Positions 23,859-32,534 of a stretch of DNA of 48,367 nucleotides are shown here, in pieces. A model generated the notes under the pieces. It saw only the letters and a list, made by a program, of their open reading frames with translations, was not told the DNA's origin and did no database searches. Both the position numbers and the translations under genes were made by a program. This stretch comes from SIG455 sp045659025 (GTDB taxonomy: Bacteria; Bacillota; Clostridia; UMGS1810): the NCBI GenBank assembly GCA_045659025.1, contig JAZOWA010000026.1, forward strand, positions 1 to 48,367, given 5' to 3'. Position 1 is the stretch's first letter; every line of letters begins with the position of its first letter.

Positions 23859-25043
23859 TTATCTCTTTATTTTACATCCGTCCGTGGTCTTGCAGAAATG
23901 AACGGAAAATGTCTCTTCATACTGAGGGAATATCTCAAGATATTTCTCAGTAACGGTTTTCTTGATTTCGGCCTTGAATTCAGGGTTTACTATTGCCATA
24001 CAGCTTCCCTTGAAGCCTGCACCGCTGAATCTTGCACCATACACGCCCTCTGTACTCCAGAGAATTTCGCACAGAGTTTTAAGCTCGTCCGAACCGGTCT
24101 CCCAGTTATATATACTGCTATGACCGCTTTCGTTACAAATCTTACCGAATTTTTCTATATCGCCACCTCTCCATGCTTCCACGCCAAGACGGACTCTGTC
24201 CATCTCTGTGTAAAAATGGAGGGCTCTCTTTCTCCAGTTCTCAGGGAGAGCATCTGCATACTTTTCAAAGACCTCTTTGGGCACATCCCTCAAAAAGCTC
24301 TCATCAAACTTGCCGTATTCTTCTCCGCCAAAGGCTTTAAGGGCATAAGACGCCGCTTTTGCCTCGTCAACACGCATATTGAAGGGAGAAGTATAGAGAT
24401 TTCTCTCCACACCCGAGAAAAATACTGCTATCTCAAAGTCCTTCATATTCTCGTTTTTAGGGATAATCTCAAAGGATTCATCCGCAGTATCAAGATACAA
24501 AAGGGAATTCTTTTTACAAAGCACCTCGCAGGACTGATCCAACTTACCGCAGTTAACGCCCACATAGTTGCGCTCTGCGGTATATGCCACATCCACAAGT
24601 TCTTTTTCGGATATTTTGAGGCCGTTGGCTCTGCAAAGAGCAGAGAGGTATCCAAGTATAACCGCCGCAGATGAGGAAAGACCGCCGATGGGGATGCTTC
24701 CGTATATCAGGGCAACTATACCATTCTCCAACTCATATCTGCTACCGAGTTCCTTGGTGGCGCCTCTTAAATAATCTGCCCAGTCATTCTTTTTATTGGG
24801 GACGTTATTTACATAGAACTGTACCTTTTTAGAGAACTCCTTACTCTGAAGTTCTACAATACCATTGTCGGTGGGAGCATAAATAATATTTATACCCTTA
24901 TCAATGGCAAAGCCCGTAACAAGACCATGCTGATGGTCAACGTGCGCACCCAGAGGACAAACTCTGTAGGGGCAAAAAGCCTGCTTCATTTCCTCGGAAT
25001 CGGGATACAATCTTGCAAATTCCTTTGTCATCTCTTGTAACAT
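23859..25043 (-). CDS. GHMP kinase, galacturonokinase-like
   Basis: A 394-residue GHMP kinase. Motif 1 is CPYRVCPLGAHVDHQ (residues 24-38), motif 2 is PIGGLSSSAAVILG (118-131), the catalytic base lies in GKLDQS (D169), and motif 3 is GARFSGAGFKGSCMA (336-350). Galactokinases read GEHTDYN in motif 1; their Glu contacts the C6 hydroxyl. Here it is Ala33, as in plant galacturonokinase (CPLGAHIDHQ), which accepts a C6 carboxylate. I therefore infer phosphorylation of D-galacturonate to its 1-phosphate, although galactose or another sugar is possible. AGAGG precedes the ATG. The downstream nucleotidyltransferase and UDP-GlcA epimerase complete a salvage route. Confidence 0.8.
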   Translation of the reverse strand: MLQEMTKEFARLYPDSEEMKQAFCPYRVCPLGAHVDHQHGLVTGFAIDKGINIIYAPTDNGIVELQSKEFSKKVQFYVNNVPNKKNDWADYLRGATKELGSRYELENGIVALIYGSIPIGGLSSSAAVILGYLSALCRANGLKISEKELVDVAYTAERNYVGVNCGKLDQSCEVLCKKNSLLYLDTADESFEIIPKNENMKDFEIAVFFSGVERNLYTSPFNMRVDEAKAASYALKAFGGEEYGKFDESFLRDVPKEVFEKYADALPENWRKRALHFYTEMDRVRLGVEAWRGGDIEKFGKICNESGHSSIYNWETGSDELKTLCEILWSTEGVYGARFSGAGFKGSCMAIVNPEFKAEIKKTVTEKYLEIFPQYEETFSVHFCKTTDGCKIKR

Positions 25044-25127
25044 ATACTTTTCCTCTCTTGTAATTTATCTTCATTACTTGAAGGGAACACCGTCTTCCGA
25101 AGAAGAACTGTTGAAAATGGCTTTTTC

Positions 25128-26309
25128 CTATTTTATCATACCAAATCGTCTTATCATATCAAGACGATTTTTAGTACGCTTTTCAGGGGAGTCATCAGCA
25201 ATTGTTTCCTTCACCTTTTTAAGGGACAGGTCAAAAAACCTATTGCACCATGCCATAGGAAGAAGGAAGTCCTTTGAAGCGTATTTATATCCCCTCTGCA
25301 CCATTGCCTCCTTTGAGGGGAACAGCTTTTTTACAAGATGATCCTCCCGGTTAAAAGCCATATATATCCGATCGGAAAGTTTATCGGAACGGGCTCTGCA
25401 GTACATTGAATAGAAGTTCGTTCTGTCATCTGCCATATAGCCAAAGGTTCCGCCCTTTTCCATATCGGTTAAAAGTTCCTCCATAAGCTCCGGATAAACA
25501 ACGGGGTAATCAAATCCAAAATACTTTCCACCGATGGATTTAATCACATCTATAAGCTTATCGTAGGAAAGATGGCAAAGAAGAGCGTTGTACTTGTCAA
25601 AATCGATTTCGTCTTTGTTCCTTTCCATATAAAGCAAAAGATCGAGTATCTGACGGATTCCGCATCCGGTACCGAGAAAATGCTTTATATAATGAGCCGT
25701 TAAATACACAAGACCGTCATAGGCGTTCATTGTATAAAACTCTTCATCGTCAATGCTTATTTTATCAAATTTGTCGCTGTAGTGTATCTTGCCATTAAAG
25801 ACTATCTTCTCCGTTGGTTTCGAGTACATCCGAACATGCACCTCCAAAAGACCTCCCACGGGATGAATCGCCTGAAGGTGATGATCGTTTTTGTCCCGAC
25901 TTTCAAAGGAATATCCGAGTTCGGAAAGAATTTTTTCTACCTTGGGTTCATCCGCAGGGTTAATGAAAATATCCGTATCTCCGGATATGCGACATTCCGG
26001 CTCGTGATAAAGAGTGGCTATAGCCGCGCCTTTCATGAGGCAATATCTCACTCCCGCCTCTTCCAGTTTCTTTAATACAGACAGTGTAAACTCCTTGCGG
26101 GCAACATTCCTTGCAACAGAGAGAATGAATTCACTTCTCCAGGGGGTCACATTTACAGTAGGCTCTGCCGCCTTATACACCAAAGGCCATACTCCTTGCT
26201 GTATGGATACTTTCCTTACCGCCTCCATATCCATACTCTCTGCAGAAATATCATACCCTCTCGCGCCTGCCCCCAGCAGGTAAAGCATATTTTCAAATGC
26301 CTGTGTCAT
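25128..26309 (-). CDS. Nucleotidyltransferase-fold protein (PF14907 type)
   Basis: A 393-residue protein matching the 'uncharacterised nucleotidyltransferase' family often found in surface-polysaccharide loci. The core is CLMKGAAIATLYHEPECR followed by ISGDTDIFINP, giving the Asp pair of a polymerase-beta-type active site near residue 125. GLLEVHVRM supplies a further acidic residue, and YLTAHYIKHFLGTGCGIRQILDLLLY is the helical region. The substrate is unknown. AAGGAG precedes the ATG. Gaps of about 100 bp separate it from the ligase upstream and 84 bp from the kinase downstream, with no terminator seen in either. Confidence 0.75.
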   Translation of the reverse strand: MTQAFENMLYLLGAGARGYDISAESMDMEAVRKVSIQQGVWPLVYKAAEPTVNVTPWRSEFILSVARNVARKEFTLSVLKKLEEAGVRYCLMKGAAIATLYHEPECRISGDTDIFINPADEPKVEKILSELGYSFESRDKNDHHLQAIHPVGGLLEVHVRMYSKPTEKIVFNGKIHYSDKFDKISIDDEEFYTMNAYDGLVYLTAHYIKHFLGTGCGIRQILDLLLYMERNKDEIDFDKYNALLCHLSYDKLIDVIKSIGGKYFGFDYPVVYPELMEELLTDMEKGGTFGYMADDRTNFYSMYCRARSDKLSDRIYMAFNREDHLVKKLFPSKEAMVQRGYKYASKDFLLPMAWCNRFFDLSLKKVKETIADDSPEKRTKNRLDMIRRFGMIK

Positions 26310-26409
26310 ATTTACTCCTTATCTTATTTTCAAAAAGGGTTCTTATCAAATCAACACCGATGAATTAGTTTTATCACCTTGTCGTTGTTTAGAGCTTTGT
26401 GATACGATT

Positions 26410-27636
26410 TTAGAGTTGCTTCTTTCGTTTAGAGATTACAATAACACCTGACGCTATGGCAAAATAAATGTAAGTCATTTTATCAAGATAACTTACTGCT
26501 CCCCAGCCCATAGCAAAGTTGGATATCAATATGGTCAGCATCAACATAGAATCATGGTTTTTCTCTTTTATGCATTGTTTATAAAGATTTTTGCAAAGGT
26601 AACCGTATATAAAATACCACAGCAAAAACCCAATCAACCCTGTACAAGCCAGCAATTCAATAAAGTTATTGTGTAGATATGTTTTCCAACCAAGCGTCTC
26701 CCCGGCTAGTATCCACGAGCAACCTACGCCCAGACCGGTAAAGGGATGTTCTATAAAATACGCCCATCCGACATTTATCATCTGCTGTCTCAGATGAGTA
26801 GTATTATCAACCTTCACCCCTCCCGCGCCAAGCATAGCCAGAATGCGGTTAAATGCACCCTGTAACACAGGAAGGGTTGTCAGCCACAAAATCACAGCAA
26901 TAGCTATCAATACAACAAGTAAAAGCTTACCGAATGATTTCACATTCATTTTTTCCCTGTATTGCATAAACACTATCATGCCAATTCCAAGAGCTATCAT
27001 TAAAAGACATTTTCTCGAGCCCGTACCAAAACCAACAAAAGCAGGCAGGATTTCAACAATATAAACCCAGCTTTTTCCTTTGATGTATCCGTAATAAAAT
27101 CCTATTATAACCGTTACCGCCATATAAAGACCTATGGTATTTACGTTATTTATCATGCCACCCAGACGGTATCCCTGAAGCATAAGTCTCACATACTCCG
27201 TAATTCCGTAAAAGCATATTACAACAATCGCCAGTATAAGACCGGATATGAAAAGTCCCAGTATAAGGGCATCTATACAATCATAATTGCTTATATAGGA
27301 ATAAAGCAATATATACAAAATCAAAAGTTGCGCAAAAGAAAACAGCTTCATAACAGTGCTGTTAAAATCCTTTGACCACAAAAGCGAAAATACACAAAAA
27401 GCTATAAAGCAAAGGAAAAACAGAATTCCTGTATCCATTTTCCACTTTTTGTTCTTAAAAAACAAAAGTGCTGCAATTCCTCCAAAAGCAAGGATAAAAA
27501 TACCCTGAGAAAGCAGGTTTAGCGTTGCATAATATGTAAAAAGGGGCACTGATGCCATATACAGCATAAGTAAAACATTAATGGTGTTCGAGCCTTTTGG
27601 TCTTTCAATGTATTCTGTAGTTCTACGCTTATTCAT
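26410..27636 (-). CDS. O-antigen ligase/polymerase family membrane protein
   Basis: A 408-residue protein with about 11-12 membrane segments and the Wzy_C-type extracytoplasmic loop: HLRQQMINVGWAYFIEHPFTGLGVGC, then YLHNNFIELLACTGLIGFLLW, which are the hallmarks of O-antigen ligases and related polymerases. The likely role is to polymerise or attach lipid-linked repeat units of a surface polysaccharide outside the membrane. The gene is visibly more AT-rich than most neighbours, common for such loci and compatible with transfer. It starts 3 bp after the glycosyltransferase stop, so translation is probably coupled. Confidence 0.85.
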   Translation of the reverse strand: MNKRRTTEYIERPKGSNTINVLLMLYMASVPLFTYYATLNLLSQGIFILAFGGIAALLFFKNKKWKMDTGILFFLCFIAFCVFSLLWSKDFNSTVMKLFSFAQLLILYILLYSYISNYDCIDALILGLFISGLILAIVVICFYGITEYVRLMLQGYRLGGMINNVNTIGLYMAVTVIIGFYYGYIKGKSWVYIVEILPAFVGFGTGSRKCLLMIALGIGMIVFMQYREKMNVKSFGKLLLVVLIAIAVILWLTTLPVLQGAFNRILAMLGAGGVKVDNTTHLRQQMINVGWAYFIEHPFTGLGVGCSWILAGETLGWKTYLHNNFIELLACTGLIGFLLWYFIYGYLCKNLYKQCIKEKNHDSMLMLTILISNFAMGWGAVSYLDKMTYIYFAIASGVIVISKRKKQL

Positions 27637-27639
27637 TTG

Positions 27640-28743
27640 TCATTTTGCTCCTTCAAATATAGAATTGACAAATTTTTCGGTCACCTGCTGTAAGCAGTAG
27701 CCGGTTTTTTCAAAATCTTCTTTTGTGTCTTTCCTGTCAGCATCCGCAAGATCTGCCATAACCGCATCCGCCCATTCCGCCGGACTCTGTGACAAAGACA
27801 GATATTTAACTAATCCTGTAATGTTTGCCTCTCTTGTAATGGTGTCTGTAATAACGCAGGGGAGGCCTGAGGCTTGCGCCTCCACAATAACATTAGGCAT
27901 ACCTTCGCAAAACGAAGGAAGAACAACCGCATCAAAGGCAGATGTGAGCTCGTTTACATCGCTTCGTCTGCCGGTAAAGACAACTTTATCAGAAAGGCCT
28001 AATGATGAGACTTTGTCTCTGATTTTATCTTCATGGGGGCCCGTGCCTACACAAACAAGACGGGCACTTTCTTCTCTTTTCGATACTTCTTTGAAAATAT
28101 CTATAAGAAATTCGTGATTCTTCTGATATACGAATCTGCCTATATGACCTATAACCTTGCATCCGTCAAGACCCAGTTCTGCCCTTAATCTATCTCTTGA
28201 GTCAGGCTTGAACTTATACTTATCATAATCAAGGCCATTATTCAATACAAACGCCTTGCCCTTTTCCACGCACCCTTTGCCAAAGGTGTATTCTGCAGAA
28301 TCAGTAGATGGCGCGAACTTAACGTTTGGAACCATCTTGGCAAGGAAAATAAATGCCTTGTGCAGGCGATTATGCAGTTTGTTGAGGTTTGTTGAGTTGG
28401 TGGAACGCATAGCAACCACCTTGGCACCACCAAGTCGTGCAGCAAGAAGATCTATAGCCGACAGAGAGTGCTCGTTAACCCTTAATACATACTTGTATCC
28501 ATTGTCTTTCACGATACGTCTTATATCGTTAAAGCACTTGATGGGGTTTCGGCTTTTCATCTCCGCCTGAAAGATTTTGCCGTCTCTTGACAGAACCAAG
28601 TCTTTATATGCACCGATTTCATCACTCATTACGCAATAATCCATCTGGTACTTGGTGCGATCTATGCTTCCGTGGAGTTTCATTAAAAAAGTTTCTGCAC
28701 CGCCGGTATTAAGATTGCTGACTATACACAATACTCTTTTCAT
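27640..28743 (-). CDS. Glycosyltransferase family 4
   Basis: A 367-residue GT-B enzyme. N-terminal KRVLCIVSNLNTGGAETFLM, then the donor domain with GHIGRFVYQKNHEFLIDIF, VCVGTGPHEDKIRD and the motif LPSFCEGMPNVIVEAQASGLP that holds the conserved acidic residues of GT4. It transfers a sugar from a nucleotide sugar to a lipid-linked or glycan acceptor; which sugar is not known. I use ATG 28743, 8 nt after AAGAGG; the frame runs 28 codons further upstream without a ribosome binding site. It is the first visible gene of the glycan cluster, coupled to the ligase gene. Confidence 0.88.
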   Translation of the reverse strand: MKRVLCIVSNLNTGGAETFLMKLHGSIDRTKYQMDYCVMSDEIGAYKDLVLSRDGKIFQAEMKSRNPIKCFNDIRRIVKDNGYKYVLRVNEHSLSAIDLLAARLGGAKVVAMRSTNSTNLNKLHNRLHKAFIFLAKMVPNVKFAPSTDSAEYTFGKGCVEKGKAFVLNNGLDYDKYKFKPDSRDRLRAELGLDGCKVIGHIGRFVYQKNHEFLIDIFKEVSKREESARLVCVGTGPHEDKIRDKVSSLGLSDKVVFTGRRSDVNELTSAFDAVVLPSFCEGMPNVIVEAQASGLPCVITDTITREANITGLVKYLSLSQSPAEWADAVMADLADADRKDTKEDFEKTGYCLQQVTEKFVNSIFEGAK

Positions 28744-28840
28744 ATAAATGCCTCTTGAAAATACATTATACGTACCCATATTAGATACCATTTTAACTAT
28801 ATCACACATCACAGCGAAAAGCAACAAATTCTTTGCAAAA

Positions 28841-28877
28841 TAAAACGGAAGAGATTGCCTTTTGGCACTCTCTTCCG
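28841..28877 (-). terminator. Terminator after the zinc-ribbon gene
   Basis: Minus strand: 9-bp stem CGGAAGAGA/TCTCTTCCG continued by 4 more pairs past one mismatch, loop of 4, then TTTTATTTTG. It separates the mgtC unit from the glycan cluster. Confidence 0.85.
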
Positions 28878-28884
28878 CGTAATG

Positions 28885-29301
28885 TTATTTTTTCTTGAAT
28901 CCTGCAATCAGGATAAGGCCTGAAAAGGCAAATGCCATACCTGTAAAGGCATAGGCTAAAGCCCCTGCAAGTTCTTTGGGCAATCCCGCCTGACTGCTAC
29001 CGAAAATACTGCCAAACACCGACGGCATCTGGGTGGATACCAGGGTGGTCTCAACCGTTGTGGCAGCTAGCATAAAGGTGACAAAGCACACAATAGCGCA
29101 TATAACAGACACCCATTTTACAAAGAGGTTGCCGTCTTTTGCGGGGGGTGGTAAAATCTCTTCTGCCTTCTCCTGCAAAACGGGTAAGATGGCAGTCTCT
29201 GTGGGAATCTCTTCCTTCACCTCGGGGGTAAGGGACATTCCGCAATTTTCACAAACCCTGGCAATATCCTCTACCAAGGCACCGCATTGTGGACAAATCA
29301 T
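28885..29301 (-). CDS. Zinc-ribbon membrane protein, unknown function
   Basis: A 138-residue protein. An N-terminal zinc ribbon (MICPQCGALVEDIARVCENCG, CxxC-CxxC at residues 3-20 approximately) is followed by an acidic Pro-rich linker and two membrane segments (near 64-82 and 110-133), ending in a KKK tail. This layout is common for small 'zinc-ribbon domain-containing' proteins of unknown role in Clostridia. GGAGT precedes the ATG. It follows mgtC by 12 bp and shares its promoter. Confidence 0.75.
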   Translation of the reverse strand: MICPQCGALVEDIARVCENCGMSLTPEVKEEIPTETAILPVLQEKAEEILPPPAKDGNLFVKWVSVICAIVCFVTFMLAATTVETTLVSTQMPSVFGSIFGSSQAGLPKELAGALAYAFTGMAFAFSGLILIAGFKKK

Positions 29302-29313
29302 ATCAGATACTCC

Positions 29314-29997
29314 TTAAAACTCAATGGAATTTATCTTGCTGTTGCCGGTGAAAATACGAAGGAACTCCGTTCTGTCAAACCCTCTGGGGATTTTGGCAAA
29401 TATATCAAGATTGATATGCTCTTCACCAAGGGCAATGGTCTTCATATTGATAACCTCTATATTCCACTCCTTGAAGGTGGAAAGGATGAACTCAAGTGCT
29501 TCGGGGGTGTTCTCTGTGCCGATTACAATCTGCTCGGCAGAGGGGGTGCGTAGAAATCCGATGTCTCCGTGGAATATCTTCTGCACCAAAACTATGGCAA
29601 CAGCGGTTGAAATACCCACACTGTAAAGACCTGCGCCGATAGCCATACCGATACCTGCGGTAGTCCATATACCTGCGGCGGTGGTGAGACCGCTGATGGC
29701 CTGCTTACGTACGAATATAGTACCTGCGCCGAGGAAACCTACACCGGTAACAATCTGGGATGCAATTCTGGATGCATCCACCTTGCCTGCGGTCGCTATA
29801 ATATCGTTAAAACCATACTTGGATATAACCATCATAAGGGCTGCGCCCATAGCAACTATGATATGGGTGCGGATGCCTGCCTCTTTGAGACGGTTCTTTC
29901 TCTCAAGACCGATCATAATACCGCACGCGCCTGATATAATTATTCTCAGGAAAAACTCTCCCTGAGTAAGGAAATGCAAAAGCAGATTTTCAAACAT
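29314..29997 (-). CDS. MgtC/SapB family membrane protein
   Basis: A 227-residue protein with about five membrane segments and an ACT-like C-terminal domain. Typical stretches are GACGIMIGLERKNRLKEAGIRTHIIVAMGAAL, SRIASQIVTGVGFLGAGTIF and LTTAAGIWTTAGIGMAIGAGLY. MgtC proteins relate to magnesium limitation and, in pathogens, to intracellular survival; family members in free-living Firmicutes have unclear roles. GGAGG precedes the ATG. A strong sigma-A promoter lies 21 bp upstream. No magnesium riboswitch is visible in the short leader. Confidence 0.92.
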   Translation of the reverse strand: MFENLLLHFLTQGEFFLRIIISGACGIMIGLERKNRLKEAGIRTHIIVAMGAALMMVISKYGFNDIIATAGKVDASRIASQIVTGVGFLGAGTIFVRKQAISGLTTAAGIWTTAGIGMAIGAGLYSVGISTAVAIVLVQKIFHGDIGFLRTPSAEQIVIGTENTPEALEFILSTFKEWNIEVINMKTIALGEEHINLDIFAKIPRGFDRTEFLRIFTGNSKINSIEF

Positions 29998-30018
29998 AGC
30001 AAAGCCTCCTTTTTTGCC

Positions 30019-30047
30019 ATTTTACACGATAAATATGAATTTGTCAA
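30019..30047 (-). promoter_or_regulatory. Sigma-A promoter of the mgtC unit
   Basis: Minus strand: TTGACA (30047-30042), 17-bp spacer, TAAAAT (30024-30019). Confidence 0.8.
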
Positions 30048-30077
30048 TCTTTTGTCAAACCGCAGGGCAAATTATCG

Positions 30078-30106
30078 TTGCATTTTATCCGTTTTTATTA
30101 TACAAT
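30078..30106 (+). promoter_or_regulatory. Sigma-A promoter of argH
   Basis: TTGCAT (30078-30083), 17-bp spacer, TACAAT (30101-30106), 44 bp before the argH start. Confidence 0.75.
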
Positions 30107-30150
30107 ATTTTATAATATCAAAAAATTCCCTTAAGAAAGGTTTGAACGCT

Positions 30151-31521
30151 ATGAAGCTCTGGGGCGGAAGATTCAGTAAGAATACAGACTCCGAGGTAAA
30201 TGATTTTAACTCCTCTATCCGTTTTGATGGCAGAATGTATGCCCAGGATATAAGAGGCAGTATTGCCCACGCCAAGATGCTTGGCAAATGCGGTGTTATA
30301 TCCGCATCCGACAGTGAGGCACTTGTGAAAACCCTTGGTGAGGTTCTCACCGATATAGAAGACGGAAAGGTAGAATTCTCTGTGGATGCAGAGGATATCC
30401 ATATGAATATAGAGACGCTTTTGATTCAGCGTCTCGGTGATATCGGCAAACGTCTCCACACCGGCAGAAGCCGTAATTACCAGGTGGCTCTTGATATCAA
30501 GATGTATCTTATGGACGAGGAGAGGGAAATCACCGCCATGGTGAAAGACCTCCTCAACTGCCTTATTGAAATGGCAGAGGAACACCTTGATACAATTATG
30601 CCCGGCTACACCCACCTGCAGAAGGCACAGCCCATCACATTGGCTCATCATCTTATGGCGTATTTTGAGATGTTCAAGCGGGACTGCACACGCCTTGCCG
30701 ACTGGAGAGAGCGCACTAACGTGATGCCCCTTGGCTCAGGTGCGCTTGCGGCGACCACATATCCCTTTGACCGTCAGTATGTGGCAGACCTCCTCGGCTT
30801 TGACTCCATCACATTGAACTCGTTAGACGGCGTATCCGACAGAGATTTTGTAATAGAACTTTCTTCCATACTCTCAATCATAATGGTACACCTAAGCCGT
30901 TTCAGCGAGGAACTCATCCTCTGGAATACCAACGAATTCTCCTTTATTGAGATGGATGATGCCTGCTCCACAGGAAGCTCCATTATGCCCCAGAAGAAGA
31001 ATCCCGATGTGGCAGAGCTTATCCGCGGTAAATCAGGCAGAGTGTTCGGCGACCTTATGTCTATCCTTACCACTATGAAGGGGCTTCCCCTTGCATACAA
31101 CAAGGATATGCAGGAGGACAAGGAGTGCATCTTTGATGCGATTGACACTATAAAGCTTTGTCTCCCCGTATTTACCAAGATGATCCGCACAATGAAGGTG
31201 AATAAAGACAGGATGGAGCAGGGCGCAAAGGGTGGTTTCACCAATGCCACCGACGCGGCTGACTATCTGGTGAAGAAGGGCATGCCCTTCCGTCAGGCTC
31301 ACGAGGTTGTGGGCAAGATGGTTGCCTATGCGTTGAGCGTGGGCAAGGCCCTCGACGAATTCACTATGGAAGAATTCAAGAACTGTAGTGATATTATCGA
31401 AGAGGATATCTACAAGGCAATAGACCTCACCACCTGCGTAAACGACCGCAAGATAATCGGCGGTCCTGCAAAGGAAGCGGTGGAATATGCCATAGCCGTA
31501 AACAAAAAATGGCTTGGCTGA
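30151..31521 (+). CDS. argH: Argininosuccinate lyase
   Basis: ArgH, 456 residues, cleaves argininosuccinate to arginine and fumarate, the last step of arginine synthesis. It starts KLWGGRFSKNTDSEVNDFN, has the HTGRSRNYQVALD block, MPGYTHLQKAQPIT with the catalytic His, and the fumarase/aspartase signature GSSIMPQKKNPDVAEL. I use ATG 30151, 8 nt after AAGAAAGG; the frame extends 59 codons upstream through the promoter and is not coding there. No argG or other arg gene is nearby, so it is a lone arginine gene with its own promoter and terminator. Confidence 0.97.
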   Translation: MKLWGGRFSKNTDSEVNDFNSSIRFDGRMYAQDIRGSIAHAKMLGKCGVISASDSEALVKTLGEVLTDIEDGKVEFSVDAEDIHMNIETLLIQRLGDIGKRLHTGRSRNYQVALDIKMYLMDEEREITAMVKDLLNCLIEMAEEHLDTIMPGYTHLQKAQPITLAHHLMAYFEMFKRDCTRLADWRERTNVMPLGSGALAATTYPFDRQYVADLLGFDSITLNSLDGVSDRDFVIELSSILSIIMVHLSRFSEELILWNTNEFSFIEMDDACSTGSSIMPQKKNPDVAELIRGKSGRVFGDLMSILTTMKGLPLAYNKDMQEDKECIFDAIDTIKLCLPVFTKMIRTMKVNKDRMEQGAKGGFTNATDAADYLVKKGMPFRQAHEVVGKMVAYALSVGKALDEFTMEEFKNCSDIIEEDIYKAIDLTTCVNDRKIIGGPAKEAVEYAIAVNKKWLG

Positions 31522-31536
31522 TTAAACAACCTCACA

Positions 31537-31568
31537 AATCCCCTCTGTGATTGCAGAGGGGATTTTTT
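31537..31568 (+). terminator. argH terminator
   Basis: Perfect 11-bp stem (31537-31547 with 31554-31564), 6-nt loop, then a T run. Confidence 0.9.
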
Positions 31569-31610
31569 ATGGAGTGATATATTCTATTGCAACTTGGCTT
31601 TATAAATGAC

Positions 31611-31642
31611 AAAAAAGCAGGAACGATTCCGTTCCTGCTTTT
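31611..31642 (-). terminator. Terminator after the NlpC/P60 gene
   Basis: Minus strand: perfect 13-bp stem with a 4-nt loop (31613-31625 with 31630-31642), followed by TTTTTT. It begins about 10 bp after the stop. Confidence 0.9.
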
Positions 31643-31651
31643 AATATGCGA

Positions 31652-32344
31652 TTATTCAAATATTCTTCGTGCGGTGTTGTATCTGGGGCCGTAGTAGGCA
31701 TCATTGATAGATACATACTCAACTCTTTTGCCGGGACGGGGTGAGTGAATCATCATACCGTCTCCCACATAGATACCAACGTGGCTGATGCTGTATCCGT
31801 CAATGACGAAGAATACCAGATCACCGGGGAGAAGTTCCTCCTTGCTCACGTATCTGCCGTGCTCAAGCTGAGATGCAGCGGTGCGGTTAAGATCATACCC
31901 CAACTGGCTGAAGCAGTATTTAACAAATCCTGAGCAGTCAAATCCGCTTGGCGACATACCACCGTATGCATAGGGGGTGCCGATATATGTACCTGCTATA
32001 TCAAGAATGCGCTGTGCCCTGCTACGCTCGGTAGCATATCTGGACGCCTCGGTGGCATCCATAAACTTTACATAACTACAAGAAACATACGCTTCTGCAT
32101 TGTTATAGGTGATTTTGTAGAAGCCATCCTCAATGCCGAAAAGGTCAATCACCGTACCGTAGGGGTACTGACCTACAACCTGGCTCTCGGTGTTGGGTGC
32201 GGATCGTACATTGAGAACACTTGCCACCACCAAACCTCTGTAACCTGATGCAAATGCAACGGTAGAAAAGCTTGACAATATAACTGTTAACATTATTACG
32301 ACTGCAATGAATTTTACCATTGCGGTCTTCATAAATCGTATCAT
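31652..32344 (-). CDS. SH3-domain NlpC/P60 cell-wall endopeptidase
   Basis: A secreted 230-residue cell-wall hydrolase. Signal peptide 1-33 (basic start, hydrophobic core, cleavage near VAFASG), one bacterial SH3 domain at 36-95 (LVVASVLNVRSAPNTESQVVG), and a C-terminal NlpC/P60 papain-like domain with C137 in GFDCSGF, H188 in ISHVGIYVGDG and a second His (H200). Such enzymes usually cut gamma-D-Glu-mDAP-type bonds in stem peptides. It has its own strong promoter with a ~65-nt leader carrying a small hairpin (about 32370-32391). Confidence 0.93.
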   Translation of the reverse strand: MIRFMKTAMVKFIAVVIMLTVILSSFSTVAFASGYRGLVVASVLNVRSAPNTESQVVGQYPYGTVIDLFGIEDGFYKITYNNAEAYVSCSYVKFMDATEASRYATERSRAQRILDIAGTYIGTPYAYGGMSPSGFDCSGFVKYCFSQLGYDLNRTAASQLEHGRYVSKEELLPGDLVFFVIDGYSISHVGIYVGDGMMIHSPRPGKRVEYVSINDAYYGPRYNTARRIFE

Positions 32345-32413
32345 TTGTATAAACTCCTGTCCTTTTCGTGCGGTAAAAACAAACCGCCTTAACTAAACAA
32401 TCATTATGGTATT

Positions 32414-32442
32414 ATTGTACCACACAAATTACAAAATGTCAA
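32414..32442 (-). promoter_or_regulatory. Sigma-A promoter of the NlpC/P60 gene
   Basis: Minus strand: TTGACA (32442-32437), 17-bp spacer, TACAAT (32419-32414). Confidence 0.85.
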
Positions 32443-32461
32443 ACTTTTTTAACAATTACTT

Positions 32462-32502
32462 AACAAAATCGCATATCCCCCGAAAGCCAGGGAATATGCG
32501 AT
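32462..32502 (-). terminator. Terminator of the asd-dapA-dapB-rseC operon
   Basis: Minus strand: a 9-bp stem ATCGCATAT/ATATGCGAT (32468-32476 with 32494-32502) extended by a CCC/GGG block, then TTTTGTTA. The T run is short, so efficiency is uncertain. Confidence 0.6.
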
Positions 32503-32534
32503 ATGGAGACGTTTCAATATAAATTTTTGATAAA

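Noticed and set aside
23808..24674. 288-codon open frame on the plus strand
   Set aside because: It lies opposite the well-conserved galacturonokinase-like gene and its translation has no family features.
30000..30018. Magnesium-sensing leader before mgtC
   Set aside because: The leader is under 20 nt and holds just the ribosome binding site.
30118..30651. 177-codon open frame on the minus strand
   Set aside because: Antisense to argH and runs through the argH promoter.
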